From Paracoccaceae bacterium (GTDB lineage: Bacteria > Pseudomonadota > Alphaproteobacteria > Rhodobacterales > Rhodobacteraceae): 64,000 nt of DNA. The stretch spans positions 1 to 64,000 of the forward strand of contig JANSXZ010000010.1 in the NCBI GenBank assembly GCA_024742705.1. The letters are read 5' to 3'. The position numbers and the translations under genes were made by a program. The notes below the pieces were generated by a model. It saw nothing but the letters and a program-made list of their open reading frames with translations. It did not search any database and had not been told where the DNA came from. Positions 21,390-31,739 of this stretch are shown one piece after another. Every line of letters starts with the position of its first letter. The first letter of the stretch is position 1.

Positions 21390-22222
21390 TCGATCCCCTT
21401 GAAAAAGCGATCGCCCCGCCAGGTCCAGAAAAACAGCATCGACGCGCCGGCAGATGAGAAAAGGATGCGGTCGGCGCGTCCCACCAGGTTTTCGTAGGGC
21501 ACGAACCCGACGCCGCCCGCGGTCTGCGGTATCCGGCTGTCCGAGGAATTGTCGCGGTTGTCGCCCATGAAAAAGTAATGCCCTTCGGGCACGGTATAGA
21601 CGCCGGTGTTGTCCGAGCTTTGATTGGTGATGTTGATGATCTTGTGGCTGCGCCCACCCGGCAGCGTTTCGATCTGCCGCGACTTCAGGCAGACACCACG
21701 CAGGCCGACCGGGCCATTTTCACAGCGCGGGCGCACCCGGCCGGGGCCCTGCGGCTCGACGATTTCCTCGAAGTTGCCGTCGTCGGTCAGGGTGACGGGC
21801 GTGCCGTCGATACGCAGAACGCCGTTGCTGATCTGGATGCGTTCACCCGGCAGGCCCACGAGGCGCTTGATGAAATCGCGGCCCGACACTGGATGCCGGA
21901 ACACCACCACATCACCACGTTCCGGGGTACCGCCCCAGATGCGGGTGTTGTCGCCGTCCAGAAATCCGCAAAGGTCGGCCGCATCTATGTCGATGCCGAC
22001 GCTGGGGATCTGCACGCTGGGACACGAGGCATAGGAGTACCCGTAGGCCATCTTGTTCACGAACAGGAAATCCCCGATCAGAAGCGTTTCCTTCATCGAA
22101 CCCGAAGGGATCCAGAAGGGTTGAAAGAACAGCGTCCGGAACACCCCGGCGATCAGCAGGGCATAGACGATGGTCTTGATCGTTTCCACAAAGGGATTGC
22201 CCTTTTTCTCAGCCTTGGCCAT
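21386..22222 (-). CDS. lepB: Signal peptidase I
   Basis: A 278-residue leader peptidase that cleaves signal peptides on the periplasmic face. One membrane segment (about 15-33) precedes box B with nucleophile S42 ([10 protein letters not shown]); box D has the general base K119 ([12 protein letters not shown]), and box E reads [11 protein letters not shown]. Two cysteine-containing inserts (near 67 and 85) extend the periplasmic domain. The ATG at 22222 (MAKAEKKG) is preferred over one 12 bases earlier. Confidence 0.95.
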   Translation of the reverse strand: MAKAEKKGNPFVETIKTIVYALLIAGVFRTLFFQPFWIPSGSMKETLLIGDFLFVNKMAYGYSYASCPSVQIPSVGIDIDAADLCGFLDGDNTRIWGGTPERGDVVVFRHPVSGRDFIKRLVGLPGERIQISNGVLRIDGTPVTLTDDGNFEEIVEPQGPGRVRPRCENGPVGLRGVCLKSRQIETLPGGRSHKIINITNQSSDNTGVYTVPEGHYFFMGDNRDNSSDSRIPQTAGGVGFVPYENLVGRADRILFSSAGASMLFFWTWRGDRFFKGIE

Positions 22223-22275
22223 GCGCCGCTCCAACCGTGTGATTGGGCGCTACATGCGGGGCCGGGGCGGTGAAG

Positions 22276-22689
22276 TCAAGCCGGGGGCGGCGTCAGGGGG
22301 CGCGCTTCGATCAGCACGAAGGCCTGGGCCCAGGGGTGATCGTCGGTCAGGGTGACATGGATGATCGCCTCATGGCCCGGCGGCGTCAAGCTGGCCAGAC
22401 GTTCGGCGGCCCATCCGGTGACCTCCATCACCGGCTGGCCGGTGCGCAGATTGCTGACCGCCATGTCCTTCCATGCGATGCCCATGCGCAAACCGGTGCC
22501 CAGCGCCTTTGAACAAGCCTCCTTTGCGGCCCAGCGTTTGGCATATGTGCCGGCGACATCGCGGCGCGCTTCGGCCTTGCGCTGTTCGGTTTCGGTGAAG
22601 ACACGGTTGCGGAACCGGTCGCCGAAGCGGTCCAGCGTGGCCGCGATCCGGTCGATGTTCGCCAGGTCGGTGCCGATCCCCAGGATCAT
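22276..22689 (-). CDS. acpS: Holo-[acyl-carrier-protein] synthase
   Basis: A 137-residue phosphopantetheinyl transferase that activates acyl carrier protein. It starts MILGIGTDL with metal ligand D8, and the second ligand E57 lies in [13 protein letters not shown]. The ATG at 22689 is chosen by homology; an ATG 45 bases earlier would overlap the preceding gene. It sits between pdxJ and lepB in the conserved pdxJ-acpS-lepB-rnc-era order. Confidence 0.95.
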   Translation of the reverse strand: MILGIGTDLANIDRIAATLDRFGDRFRNRVFTETEQRKAEARRDVAGTYAKRWAAKEACSKALGTGLRMGIAWKDMAVSNLRTGQPVMEVTGWAAERLASLTPPGHEAIIHVTLTDDHPWAQAFVLIEARPLTPPPA

Positions 22690-22720
22690 TGGGCGGCCGC
22701 ACCAGGCATCGCGCTGCCCA

Positions 22721-23173
22721 TCAACGCTCGCCATCCGCTGGGTCTTGCTCGATCACCTTCATGCGGCTGCGCGCCCCAAGCCCAAAGAAAATCCGCGCCA
22801 GCCCGAGATAGAGCACAATCACCACCCCGGCGATCATGGCCACGGCCCCCACCGACATGCCCGCTGCCAGCGCCATCGCCGAAGGCACCAGCAACACCGA
22901 CGCCGTGGCCGTCACAACCGTCAGCCCCGCGCCCAGCGCCGTCAGAGACACGGCGAAACGCCAGGCTTCGGCATTGCCCGGACGGCGCCTTTCGGTCCGG
23001 GCGAAGGCGCTGCCCTCCTGCATCGATGCGATCATCATCGGCAGAATGGATGCACCCGACGACGCAAGGTCAAGCCCGGCAAAGCTGCGCAACGCCTCGA
23101 ACAGCAGCGGCAACCCTATCGAAAGCCCGATGAACCATGCGCAGAACCGCCAGATCCCGATGCGGTAGGTCAT
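22721..23173 (-). CDS. Four-helix inner-membrane protein (ABZJ_00895-like)
   Basis: A 150-residue membrane protein with hydrophobic segments around 8-27, 38-50, 70-92 and 97-122. The segment [24 protein letters not shown] between the first and second halves is, as I recall, like that of the ABZJ_00895 family, whose function is unknown. Its ATG overlaps the pdxJ stop by 4 bp, so it is co-translated with pdxJ. Confidence 0.72.
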   Translation of the reverse strand: MTYRIGIWRFCAWFIGLSIGLPLLFEALRSFAGLDLASSGASILPMMIASMQEGSAFARTERRRPGNAEAWRFAVSLTALGAGLTVVTATASVLLVPSAMALAAGMSVGAVAMIAGVVIVLYLGLARIFFGLGARSRMKVIEQDPADGER

Positions 23174-23919
23174 GCCCGCGCCGCGTCCATCATCGAGCGC
23201 ATCTTGCGGATCGCCGGTTCGAGCCCCAGAAAGATCGACTCGCCGATCAGGAAATGCCCGATGTTCAGTTCACGCACCTCGGGAAAGGCGGCCACCGGCG
23301 ACACGGTATCATAACTCAGCCCGTGGCCGGCGTGCACCTCAAGCCCCAGTTCATGCGCGAAGGCCGACATCTCGCGCAGCTTGTCCAGTTCGCTGTCGGC
23401 CTCGTCCATGCGGCCTTCGGCGAAGGCATCGCAATAGGCGCCGGTGTGCAGTTCGATCACCTCGGCGCCGATGCGGTTGGCGGCTTCGATCTGGCGCCGG
23501 TCGGCGGCGATGAAGATCGACACGCGGCATCCCGCCGCGCGCAGTGGCGCGATGTAATGGGCCAGCTTGTTTTCCTCGCGGGCCACTTCCAGCCCACCCT
23601 CGGTCGTGCGCTCTTCGCGTTTTTCCGGAACGATGCAGACTGCGTGCGGTTTGTGGCGCAGCGCGATCCGCTGCATTTCATCCGTGGCCGCCATTTCGAA
23701 ATTCAACGGCACCGTCAGCACCTGCATCAGGCCTTCTATGTCGGCGTCCGAAATGTGCCGCCGATCCTCGCGCAGATGCGCGGTGATGCCGTCCGCTCCG
23801 GCGGCTTCGGCGATCCGGGCCGCCCGAAGCGGATCGGGATAGGCCCCGCCGCGCGCATTGCGCACGGTGGCCACATGGTCGATGTTCACGCCCAGCCGCA
23901 GCCTCGTCTCCGATGTCAT
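23170..23919 (-). CDS. pdxJ: Pyridoxine 5'-phosphate synthase
   Basis: A 249-residue TIM-barrel enzyme that condenses 1-deoxyxylulose 5-phosphate with 3-amino-2-oxopropyl phosphate to make PNP. Diagnostic segments are [37 protein letters not shown] and the phosphate loop [15 protein letters not shown]. It is the usual upstream partner of acpS. The ribosome site GGAAAGGGCAAGGC lies before the ATG at 23919. Confidence 0.96.
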   Translation of the reverse strand: MTSETRLRLGVNIDHVATVRNARGGAYPDPLRAARIAEAAGADGITAHLREDRRHISDADIEGLMQVLTVPLNFEMAATDEMQRIALRHKPHAVCIVPEKREERTTEGGLEVAREENKLAHYIAPLRAAGCRVSIFIAADRRQIEAANRIGAEVIELHTGAYCDAFAEGRMDEADSELDKLREMSAFAHELGLEVHAGHGLSYDTVSPVAAFPEVRELNIGHFLIGESIFLGLEPAIRKMRSMMDAARA

Positions 23920-23958
23920 GCCTTGCCCTTTCCGCTAGATGGGTTCGATTGCTTGGGT

Positions 23959-24615
23959 CTATTCGGCCTTGCGCTTGGCATCAGCCTTTGCCGCCGCCTT
24001 TTTCTTCAGTGCTTCGAATTTCGCCTTGATCGCGCCCTTGCGGCGATGCTGATAGGCGCGGATCAACGGCAGGCTGAGGTAAAACGAGATGGTCGCCGCG
24101 ATGACGCCCGGCACCACGCCGCCCACAAGGTAGGGGAAGAACACTTCGTCGTAGAACACCGACAAACCGTGCCAGTCGCGCGGCTGGCCGTTGAACAGCG
24201 CGACGAAGTTATCCTTCAGATCCCGCCCCGCATCCGCGAACTTGCCCACGAACGACCGGTGGTGGCGTTCGTCGAAATCGTGTCCCAGCAACCAATGGCC
24301 GGTTTCCAGCGCGATCAGACCGATGGGCACATAGGTCAGCGGATTGCCGAAGAACGTTGCCATCAGCGCCGCAAGCAGATTGCCCTGCATGACCCGCGCG
24401 ATCACGGCGGCGACAAGGAAGTGCAGGCCATAGAACGGCGTGAAGGTGGTGAAAACGCCTGCCCATATGCCGCGCGCGATACGTTCGGGGGAATCCGGCA
24501 GCCTGTGCACCCGGTGGCGCACATATTGAAACGCGCGTCGCCAGCCGCCGCGGGGATAAAGAAAATCCCCGGCGATGCGCAAGGCTGATCGCTTGTCTCG
24601 GCGTTTGAAAACCAA
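23959..24615 (-). CDS. DUF2062 domain membrane protein
   Basis: A 218-residue protein with a basic start, the DUF2062 core (ARGIWAGVFTTFTPFYGLHF then GNPLTYVPIG) and at least three hydrophobic segments, ending in a strongly basic Lys/Ala tail (KAKFEALKKKAAAKADAKRK). The family is common in proteobacteria and its role is unknown. It lies between rsh and pdxJ on the same strand. Confidence 0.85.
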   Translation of the reverse strand: MVFKRRDKRSALRIAGDFLYPRGGWRRAFQYVRHRVHRLPDSPERIARGIWAGVFTTFTPFYGLHFLVAAVIARVMQGNLLAALMATFFGNPLTYVPIGLIALETGHWLLGHDFDERHHRSFVGKFADAGRDLKDNFVALFNGQPRDWHGLSVFYDEVFFPYLVGGVVPGVIAATISFYLSLPLIRAYQHRRKGAIKAKFEALKKKAAAKADAKRKAE

Positions 24616-24646
24616 CTGTCGTTCCTCGCGCCTCTAAGGCTGTCTT

Positions 24647-26782
24647 TCAACCGGCGGCGCTGGCGCGGGCCGGGGGTTTCTGCCTGTGACGCCTGACCTC
24701 GGCAACATCGCTTTCCGCTTCCAGAGCCAGCATGAGCGAGTGCAGCTGTTCGACATTCCGCAACTCCACATTGACCAGAAGACGGTAAAAATCGGGCTTT
24801 CTGTCGACAATGTTCAGATCCGAGATATTGGCCTTGCGCTCTCCGATCAAGGTGCAAATCCGCCCCAGTACGCCAGCATCGTTGCCAATGGTCAGATCGA
24901 CCGTGGCACCATAGGCCGCCGGATGCCGGCCATCCTGCCATTGCAGGTCAACCCAGCGTTCCGTCTGGCTTTCATATTCGCTCAGCCGGTCGCAATCTAT
25001 CGCATGAACCACCACGCCCTTGCCGCGGAACGTGATGCCGACAATCCTCTCGCCGGGCAGGGGCTGACAGCAAGGCGCGCGCTCGAACGACTGGCCCGGC
25101 GCCAGGCCGACCACGGCGCGCCGTGGCGGCACGGTTTCGCCCCCCGCCGGCAGCGCCTCGGGATAGACCGCCTGCACCACCTCGTGGGTGGTCAGTTCGG
25201 CGCTGCCCAACCGCGCCAGCAGAACGTCGCGATCGTCAAGTCGCAGGTGGCGCGCGGCGGTGTCCAGCACCTTGTCGGTGGCCTTGCGGCCGATGTTTTC
25301 AAGCGCCGCGCGCACCAGTTCGCGGCCCAGCTTGATGAAACGTTCGCGGTCCACTTCGCGCAGGCTGCGCCGGATCGCCGACCGCGCCTTGCCGGTGGTC
25401 GCGATGTCCAGCCAACTGATCTGCGGCGTCTGGCCTTCGGCGATGATCACCTCGCACGACTGCCCGTTCTTCAACCGCGTCCAGAGCGGCACCCGCACAT
25501 TGTCGACCTTGGCCCCCACCACCGCCGACCCGATGCGCGTGTGGATGGCATAGGCGAAATCGATGGGCGTGGCGCCGCGCGGCAGCTTGATCACATCGCC
25601 CTTGGGCGTGAAGCAGAACACCTGATCCGAAAACATCTCAAGCTTCACAGCCTCGAGAAAATCCTCGTGATCTTCCTCCTTGTCGAACTGCTCGGTCAGG
25701 CTGGCGATCCATTTGGCCGGATCTACGGCGAACGGGTTTTCCGAACGCTGGCCGTCGCGGTACGACCAATGCGCAGCGACCCCGGTTTCGGCCACGTCGT
25801 GCATCTGCCCGGTGCGGATCTGCACCTCGACGCGCTTGCCGTCGCGGCCCGACACCGTGGTGTGGATCGAACGATAGCCGTTGGTCTTGGGCTGGCTGAT
25901 GTAATCCTTGAACCTTCCGGGCACCGCGCGCCACCGCTGGTGGATGGCACCCAGCGTGCGATAGCAGTCTTCCTCGCTGCGGGTGATGATGCGAAAGCCG
26001 TAGATGTCGGACAGCCGCGAAAACCCCTGATCCTTTTCCTGCATCTTGCGCCAGATCGAATAGGGTTTCTTGGCGCGCCCGAACAATTCGGCCTCGATGC
26101 CCGCTTTCTCCAGTTCGCGGCGCATGTCGGTCGTGATCCGCTGGATCACATCGCCGCTTTCACGCTGAAGGGTGATGAAGCGCCGGATGATCGATTGCCG
26201 CCCGTCCGGGTTGAGCACGCGAAAGCTGAGATCCTCAAGCTCGTCGCGCATCCACTGCATCCCCATGCGTCCGGCCAGCGGCGCATAGATGTCCATGGTC
26301 TCGCGCGCCTTCTGAACCTGCTTTTCAGGGCGCATCGCCTTGATGGTGCGCATGTTGTGCAAACGGTCAGCCAGTTTCACGAGGATCACGCGCAGATCCT
26401 TCGACATGGCCATGAACAGCTTGCGGAAGTTCTCGGCCTGCTTGGTTTCGTGGCTGGACAGCTGAAGGTTGGTCAGCTTGGTCACCCCGTCCACCAGTTC
26501 GGCCACCTCGCTGCCGAAGCGGCGCGCAACCTCGGAATAGGATGCCTTGGTATCTTCTATGGTGTCGTGCAGAAGCGCGGTGATGATGGTCGCATCGTCG
26601 AGGTGCTGTTCGGTCAGCAGGGCGGCCACGGCCACGGGATGCGTAAAATAGGGTTCGCCCGAATGGCGCTTCTGGCCTTCGTGCATTGCCATGCCAAAGG
26701 CATAGGCCTCGGCCAGGCGGTTGGCGTTGGTTCGGGGATTGTAGTTGCGGACCAGCGCAATCAGATCTTCAACTGCTATCAT
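24647..26782 (-). CDS. Bifunctional (p)ppGpp synthetase/hydrolase
   Basis: A 711-residue Rel/SpoT homologue, probably the only long RSH in this organism, as in most alphaproteobacteria. Domains in order: HD hydrolase (H72-D73 in LLHDTIED), synthetase (YSIWRKMQEKDQGFSRLSD and GYRSIHTTV), TGS (VFCFTPKGDVIKLPRGATPI), a helical/zinc region with CC (APCCQPLPGERI), and a C-terminal ACT (NDAGVLGRICTLIGER). Both catalytic sites look intact. It is 31 bases downstream of rpoZ, the classic rpoZ-spoT pairing. Confidence 0.95.
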   Translation of the reverse strand: MIAVEDLIALVRNYNPRTNANRLAEAYAFGMAMHEGQKRHSGEPYFTHPVAVAALLTEQHLDDATIITALLHDTIEDTKASYSEVARRFGSEVAELVDGVTKLTNLQLSSHETKQAENFRKLFMAMSKDLRVILVKLADRLHNMRTIKAMRPEKQVQKARETMDIYAPLAGRMGMQWMRDELEDLSFRVLNPDGRQSIIRRFITLQRESGDVIQRITTDMRRELEKAGIEAELFGRAKKPYSIWRKMQEKDQGFSRLSDIYGFRIITRSEEDCYRTLGAIHQRWRAVPGRFKDYISQPKTNGYRSIHTTVSGRDGKRVEVQIRTGQMHDVAETGVAAHWSYRDGQRSENPFAVDPAKWIASLTEQFDKEEDHEDFLEAVKLEMFSDQVFCFTPKGDVIKLPRGATPIDFAYAIHTRIGSAVVGAKVDNVRVPLWTRLKNGQSCEVIIAEGQTPQISWLDIATTGKARSAIRRSLREVDRERFIKLGRELVRAALENIGRKATDKVLDTAARHLRLDDRDVLLARLGSAELTTHEVVQAVYPEALPAGGETVPPRRAVVGLAPGQSFERAPCCQPLPGERIVGITFRGKGVVVHAIDCDRLSEYESQTERWVDLQWQDGRHPAAYGATVDLTIGNDAGVLGRICTLIGERKANISDLNIVDRKPDFYRLLVNVELRNVEQLHSLMLALEAESDVAEVRRHRQKPPARASAAG

Positions 26783-26812
26783 CCGGTCCGCATCCCAAAG
26801 ACGGCGTCAGGT

Positions 26813-27166
26813 TCAGCCCTGACCCTGCGCCTCCATCAGGGCGCGCAGCAGTTTCTCTTCCGACATATCGTCTTCGACGGGTTTGTCGGCTTCGGCCCCC
26901 ATCAAAAGCGCCATTGCGTCCTCTTCCGGTTCGTCCACCTCGATCTGGGTCTGGTTGCTTTCGATCAGACGCTCGCGCAGTTCGTCCGCGCTCTGGGTTT
27001 CTTCGGCGATTTCGCGCAGCGACACGACGGGGTTCTTGTCGTTGTCGCGGTCCACCGTGATGGCCGCGCCCGACGACAGCTCGCGTGCGCGGTGCGCCGC
27101 CAGAAGAACCAGTTCAAAGCGGTTCGGAACCTTGTCAACACAGTCTTCAACGGTCACGCGGGCCAT
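26813..27166 (-). CDS. rpoZ: RNA polymerase omega subunit
   Basis: A 117-residue omega subunit. It starts [20 protein letters not shown] and has [14 protein letters not shown] and the [13 protein letters not shown] segment of the conserved core; the acidic C-terminal tail (EPEEDAM to MEAQGQG) is an alphaproteobacterial extension. The ATG at 27166 is fixed by this motif although the frame is open further upstream. Omega helps assemble RNA polymerase and forms a ppGpp-binding site, fitting its position before rsh. Confidence 0.95.
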   Translation of the reverse strand: MARVTVEDCVDKVPNRFELVLLAAHRARELSSGAAITVDRDNDKNPVVSLREIAEETQSADELRERLIESNQTQIEVDEPEEDAMALLMGAEADKPVEDDMSEEKLLRALMEAQGQG

Positions 27167-27248
27167 GGGATACTCCAATCGTGGTGTGGTCCAGAAAGCG
27201 GATGTGTAGTCGCGAATCCACCGCTTGACAAGCGCAGAAAAGGCCGGA

Positions 27249-27836
27249 TCAAGCCGGTTCGAGCGCAAACCGCGGTTGTACTGCGGCAATCTCGTCCGGT
27301 GCCAGCCTTTCCAGCATGGCGCGGACCGACAGGCCGGTCAGCGGATGCACCCAATCCGGCGCGATATCCGCCAGCGGCACAAGTACGAAGGCCCGGTCCT
27401 GCACCCTGGGATGCGGCAGGATCAACCGATCCGGAGCCCGCGCGGCCTGATCGGCGAGGGGCAAGTCGACCCAGTGCCTTTGAACCACCGCATCGGGCAG
27501 CACCACGTCGCCCTGCGCGATCAGGTCCAGGTCGGCGGTGCGCATGCCCCAGCGCTGCTGGCGTTCGCGGCCCAGTTCCGCCTCGATCCGGTGCAGCGCG
27601 TCCAGAACCGCGCCGGGCGCTAGCACCGTTCGCACCGCGACGGCGGCATTGACATAATCGGGCCCCGCCCCGGCCGGAAAACAGGGCGTGGCAAAGAACC
27701 GGCTGACCCCAGAGACGGCAAGGCCCCCCTCGGCCAGGGCCCGGATCGCCCGGATCAGGGTGTCGGACGGCCCGCCCTGCGAGGATGCGAGGTTGCTGCC
27801 CAGTGCGATCAGGCAAGTTTTATCGGAATCGTGCAA
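27249..27836 (-). CDS. folK: 2-amino-4-hydroxy-6-hydroxymethyldihydropteridine pyrophosphokinase
   Basis: A 195-residue HPPK that transfers pyrophosphate from ATP to the pterin in folate synthesis. It opens with CLIALGSNL, has [19 protein letters not shown], and the catalytic segment [15 protein letters not shown] with the paired Mg-binding aspartates. [19 protein letters not shown] is the C-terminal signature. It is divergent from the NYN-domain gene, with 138 bases between. Confidence 0.94.
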   Translation of the reverse strand: MHDSDKTCLIALGSNLASSQGGPSDTLIRAIRALAEGGLAVSGVSRFFATPCFPAGAGPDYVNAAVAVRTVLAPGAVLDALHRIEAELGRERQQRWGMRTADLDLIAQGDVVLPDAVVQRHWVDLPLADQAARAPDRLILPHPRVQDRAFVLVPLADIAPDWVHPLTGLSVRAMLERLAPDEIAAVQPRFALEPA

Positions 27837-27974
27837 GACACACCTCTGATGGTTCGAAAGCTGGACTTGTGGTAGTCTGCGAAATCTTTATTTTAGTCGA
27901 TCTGCGGTGTTGCCTTTCACATACCACTCACGAAGGGCGCACGGCACCGCAGTCTTACCAGAAGGACTGATTTT

Positions 27975-28553
27975 ATGTTTTACAAGGACGAGCGTCTGGC
28001 TCTGTTCATCGATGGTTCAAATCTCTACGCGGCAGCCAAGTCGCTTGGGTTTGACATCGACTACAAATTGTTGCGGCAGGAATTCATGCGGCGCGGCAAG
28101 TTGCTGCGCGCCTTCTACTATACCGCGCTGCTGGAAAACGACGAATATTCGCCGATCCGCCCCCTGGTTGACTGGTTGCATTACAACGGGTTCAACATGG
28201 TGACGAAGCCGGCCAAGGAATACACCGACAGCATGGGCCGGCGAAAGGTCAAGGGCAACATGGACATCGAACTGACGGTCGATGCGATGGAGCTTGCGCC
28301 GCGTGTCGATCACATAGTGCTGTTTTCCGGCGACGGTGATTTCCGCCCCCTCGTCGAAAGCCTGCAGCGCCAGGGCGTGCGGGTTTCGGTGTTTTCGACC
28401 ATCCGCAGCCAGCCACCGATGATCTCGGACGATCTGCGCCGACAGTCCGATAACTTCATCGAACTGGAAGAGCTGCGCGACGTGATCGGTCGGCCCCCGC
28501 GCGATCAGTCGCAACCCGACCGCGATGCCGGCGTCGCCGCCGGAACCCGCTGA
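27975..28553 (+). CDS. NYN-domain (LabA/DUF88) putative ribonuclease
   Basis: A 192-residue NYN-domain protein, a PIN-like fold with predicted metal-dependent RNase activity. The acidic clusters are visible: LALFIDGSNLY at the start, KGNMDIELTVDAM in the middle and LFSGDGDFRPLVESL near residue 115-130. Family members such as LabA affect gene expression, but no target is known here. AAGGACTG precedes the ATG. It is convergent with the cytochrome c gene, ending seven bases before it. Confidence 0.9.
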   Translation: MFYKDERLALFIDGSNLYAAAKSLGFDIDYKLLRQEFMRRGKLLRAFYYTALLENDEYSPIRPLVDWLHYNGFNMVTKPAKEYTDSMGRRKVKGNMDIELTVDAMELAPRVDHIVLFSGDGDFRPLVESLQRQGVRVSVFSTIRSQPPMISDDLRRQSDNFIELEELRDVIGRPPRDQSQPDRDAGVAAGTR

Positions 28554-28559
28554 AGCGGA

Positions 28560-29012
28560 TCAGCCCTCGGCGGCGTTCAGGCGGTTGTGATGCTCGATCA
28601 CGCGATCCGGCCAGGTGCTTTTGATATAGGAGAGAATGGCACGGATCTGCGGATCGGTCAGGGTATCCGAGAATCCCGGCATCCGGCTGAGGTATCCGCC
28701 GCCCACGGCCGCCGCGCTGCCCACCCTGGTGATGTGCAGCAGGACCGCGTCGGAATGATGCCATGTGTGGCCTGTCGCATCATGCGGCGGAGCCGGAAGA
28801 TAGCCATCGGCATCGCGGCTGCGCCAATCGGGCTGACCTTCCAGATCGGCACCGTGACAGGCCGCGCAATGCGCATCGTACAGCGCCACGCCCTGCGCGA
28901 TCACCTGCGGGTCGCGGTAGCCGGGCAGCGCGTCGCCTGTCTGGGCCAGGGCCAGCCATGTGCCGCCGCCAACCAGCGCCAAGGCCGCCACCGCCGCAAT
29001 CTTCCAGCGCAT
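28560..29012 (-). CDS. Periplasmic c-type cytochrome
   Basis: A 150-residue monohaem cytochrome c. A signal or anchor segment (about 5-23) is followed by the haem site C49-A-A-C52-H53 and a probable axial methionine M111 in LSRMPGFSD. The spacing fits a class I cytochrome. It is monocistronic, divergent from ispH; its redox partner is not indicated by neighbours. Confidence 0.9.
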   Translation of the reverse strand: MRWKIAAVAALALVGGGTWLALAQTGDALPGYRDPQVIAQGVALYDAHCAACHGADLEGQPDWRSRDADGYLPAPPHDATGHTWHHSDAVLLHITRVGSAAAVGGGYLSRMPGFSDTLTDPQIRAILSYIKSTWPDRVIEHHNRLNAAEG

Positions 29013-29149
29013 TGTCGCCCCCCTTGCCGATCTTTCCCCTCATCTTTCGCCAGTCCGGCTTCCGGCGTCACCTCACAACGCCGTGACATGGCCTAGCGGC
29101 TGGACGCGCGGGCCCGAAACCCTTACCTCTGGGCGCAAGGAGAGTGCCG

Positions 29150-30100
29150 ATGACCAAACCGCCCCTGACCGTCTACCTGGCCGCGCCGCGCGGCTTCTGC
29201 GCCGGTGTCGACCGCGCCATAAAGATCGTCGAGATGGCTCTCGAGAAATGGGGCGCGCCGGTCTATGTGCGCCACGAGATCGTCCACAACAAGTTCGTTG
29301 TTGACGGGCTGCGCGACAAGGGCGCGGTCTTTGTCGAGGATCTGGGCGATTGCCCCGACGACCGCCCGGTGATCTTCTCGGCGCATGGTGTGCCGAAATC
29401 GGTGCCCGCCGCCGCGGCCGCGCGCCAGATGGTCTTTGTGGATGCCACCTGCCCGCTGGTCAGCAAGGTGCACATCGAAGCGCAAAGGCACGCCGACAAC
29501 GGCCTGCAGATGATCATGATCGGCCACGCGGGGCATCCCGAAACCGTCGGCACCATGGGCCAGCTGCCCGAGGGCGAGGTTTTGCTGGTCGAAACGGTCG
29601 CGGATGTGGATGCAGTCGCCGTGCGCGATCCGCAAAAGCTGGCCTATGTCACGCAGACCACGCTCAGCGTTGACGATACCGCCGAAATCGTCGCGGCGCT
29701 GCACGCGCGTTTCCCCGCCATCGTGGGCCCGCACAAGGAAGATATCTGTTATGCCACCACCAATCGGCAGGAGGCAGTCAAGGCGATGGCGCCGCTGGCC
29801 GACGCGATGCTGGTGGTGGGCGCGCCGAATTCTTCGAATTCGCGGCGCCTGGTCGAAGTGGGCGCGCGGGCCGGGTGCGCCTATGCGCAGCTGGTGCAGC
29901 GCGCCGGCGATATCGACTGGCGCGCGCTGGACGGGATTTCCAGCATGGGCATCACCGCCGGGGCTTCGGCACCCGAAGTCCTTATCGAAGAGGTGATCGA
30001 TGCATTCCGCGCGCGCTACGACGTGACCGTCGAACTGGTGGAAACCGCCCGCGAGAATGTCGAATTCAAGGTGCCCCGCGTGTTGCGCGTGCCGGCCTGA
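29150..30100 (+). CDS. ispH: 4-hydroxy-3-methylbut-2-enyl diphosphate reductase
   Basis: A 316-residue iron-sulfur enzyme making IPP and DMAPP, the last step of the MEP isoprenoid pathway. The three cluster cysteines are C17 (PRGFCAGV), C101 (DATCPLV) and C200 ([10 protein letters not shown]), and TQTTLS and [10 protein letters not shown] are conserved. The ATG at 29150 is seven bases after AAGGAGA; a GTG six bases earlier overlaps that ribosome site. Confidence 0.96.
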   Translation: MTKPPLTVYLAAPRGFCAGVDRAIKIVEMALEKWGAPVYVRHEIVHNKFVVDGLRDKGAVFVEDLGDCPDDRPVIFSAHGVPKSVPAAAAARQMVFVDATCPLVSKVHIEAQRHADNGLQMIMIGHAGHPETVGTMGQLPEGEVLLVETVADVDAVAVRDPQKLAYVTQTTLSVDDTAEIVAALHARFPAIVGPHKEDICYATTNRQEAVKAMAPLADAMLVVGAPNSSNSRRLVEVGARAGCAYAQLVQRAGDIDWRALDGISSMGITAGASAPEVLIEEVIDAFRARYDVTVELVETARENVEFKVPRVLRVPA

Positions 30101-30224
30101 CGCAACCGGTCGGGGCACGCCCGTCCAGGCCGGCGGATAATCCCCTGGCCCCGGCGTGGATCTTTGCGGAAATTGCGGCGCTGCGGTCTTGCCTCGCCGC
30201 GATGTCGGCGGCATGTTGCGCGGC

Positions 30225-30677
30225 ATGATGCAGATCCCCCGCGCGCCCTTGCTGCTTGGCCTTTTCGGTGTGATCCCCTTCGCCTGGGGCGCGCTGACCT
30301 ATATGAACGGCGATTTGCAGGCATGGGGGGCGGCCAACCTGGGGCCGCGATTCGTCGGACCCTATGTGCAGCTGTTCTATGGTTCGGTCATTCTCAGCTT
30401 CATGTCGGGCGTTTTGTGGGGCTTTGCCACCCGCACCGAAGGCGCGCGCGCGGCCACCGGATATGGCCTGTCGGTGCTCCCCGCGCTCTGGGCGTTTTTC
30501 ATGACGGGCGGCGGCCCGGTCAGTGCCGGCCTGAACCTGATGTTCGGCTTTGCCGGGCTGCTGGTGCTGGATTTCGCCTTCTGGCGGTGGGGGCTGACAC
30601 CGTCGTGGTGGATGGCCCTGCGCGGTATCCTGACCGCGCTGGTGCTGGCGTGCCTGGCCGTCGGAGTGTTCATGTGA
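30225..30677 (+). CDS. DUF3429 family membrane protein
   Basis: A 150-residue inner-membrane protein with four to five hydrophobic segments. It opens MMQIPRAPLLLGLFGVIPF and has FYGSVILSFMSGVLWGF, typical of DUF3429; role unknown. No strong ribosome site marks the start, and an ATG three bases later or one at 30213 is possible. Its stop overlaps the GTG of the methyltransferase as GTGA at 30674-30677. Confidence 0.8.
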   Translation: MMQIPRAPLLLGLFGVIPFAWGALTYMNGDLQAWGAANLGPRFVGPYVQLFYGSVILSFMSGVLWGFATRTEGARAATGYGLSVLPALWAFFMTGGGPVSAGLNLMFGFAGLLVLDFAFWRWGLTPSWWMALRGILTALVLACLAVGVFM

Positions 30678-31267
30678 GCGACGAACAGACCATAAGGTTC
30701 TACGACGACCAGGCCGAAGGCTATGCCAGGATGACGGATGCGGCGCTGGCCGTCGATCCGCGGCTGACCGCCTTCATCGCGGCCTGCCCCGCATCGGGCA
30801 GGGTTCTGGACCTGGGGTGCGGTCCGGGGGCCGCGGCCGCGCGCATGGCCGATGCGGGCCTGCAAGCCGATGCCGTGGACGCCGCCGCGGAAATGGTCGC
30901 GCTCGCGGCCCGGCACAACGGTGTCCGCGCATGGCAGGCCCGGTTCGAAGACATCGACGCGGTACAGGTCTATGACGGGATCTGGGCCAACTTCAGCCTG
31001 CTGCACGCGCCGCGCGCCGACATGCCCGACCACCTCGGCCGGTTGCACCGCGCCCTGCGCCCCGGCGGCGTGCTGCATATCGCGCTGAAGACCGGCGAAG
31101 GCGAGAAACGCGACCGGATCGGGCGGCTCTATACCTATTTCACCGATGCTGAACTGACCGCGCTTCTGACGCGGGCCGGCTTCACCGTCACCGAACGTCA
31201 CACCGGCTGCGATGTGGGCTATGACGGCGTCCCCGCCGACTGGATCGCGATGCTGGCGCATGGCTGA
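30674..31267 (+). CDS. Class I SAM-dependent methyltransferase
   Basis: A 197-residue methyltransferase with motif [16 protein letters not shown] (residues about 44-58), the acidic end of strand two ([10 protein letters not shown]) and motif IV/post-motif [30 protein letters not shown] is typical of small-molecule methyltransferases. It starts at a GTG that overlaps the DUF3429 stop and its own end overlaps rnhA by 8 bases, so the three are translated together. Substrate unknown. Confidence 0.88.
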   Translation: MSDEQTIRFYDDQAEGYARMTDAALAVDPRLTAFIAACPASGRVLDLGCGPGAAAARMADAGLQADAVDAAAEMVALAARHNGVRAWQARFEDIDAVQVYDGIWANFSLLHAPRADMPDHLGRLHRALRPGGVLHIALKTGEGEKRDRIGRLYTYFTDAELTALLTRAGFTVTERHTGCDVGYDGVPADWIAMLAHG

Positions 31268-31721
31268 AATCTTCGCCTATACCGATGGCGCCTGTTCCGG
31301 CAATCCCGGCCCCGGCGGATGGGGTGCGCTGCTGCGCGCGGTCGACGGCGACCGGATCGTCAAGGAACGCGAGTTGAAGGGCGGCGAGGCCAATACCACC
31401 AACAACAGGATGGAGCTTCTGGCCGCGATCAATGCTCTGGCGGCGCTGGAACGCCCCAGCACCATCACCGTCGTCACCGACAGCCAGTATGTGCGCAACG
31501 GCGTTACGTCGTGGATTCACGGATGGAAGAAGAACGGCTGGAAAACCGCCGCCCGCAAACCCGTCAAGAACGCCGAACTGTGGCAGGCACTGGACCAGGC
31601 GCAGGCACGCCACAGCGTGACCTGGCGTTGGGTAAAGGGCCACGCCGGACACCCCGAAAACGAACGCGCCGATGCCTTGGCGCGCGCCGGCATGAAGCCT
31701 TACAAACCCGGCACCGATTGA
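31260..31721 (+). CDS. rnhA: Ribonuclease HI
   Basis: A 153-residue RNase H1 that degrades the RNA strand of RNA-DNA hybrids. Catalytic acids are visible: D9 ([17 protein letters not shown]), E52 ([10 protein letters not shown]), D74 (VTDSQYV) and the late Asp in NERADALA. The basic handle [21 protein letters not shown] is present. The ATG at 31260 lies inside the end of the methyltransferase gene. Confidence 0.95.
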   Translation: MAEIFAYTDGACSGNPGPGGWGALLRAVDGDRIVKERELKGGEANTTNNRMELLAAINALAALERPSTITVVTDSQYVRNGVTSWIHGWKKNGWKTAARKPVKNAELWQALDQAQARHSVTWRWVKGHAGHPENERADALARAGMKPYKPGTD

Positions 31722-31739
31722 TCGCCCACCGGCCGGGCG

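Noticed and set aside
24686..27652. Very long open frame (988 codons) on the plus strand opposite rsh, rpoZ and folK
   Set aside because: It is antisense to three well-identified genes and its protein is Arg/His/Pro-rich with no family features; an effect of high GC content.
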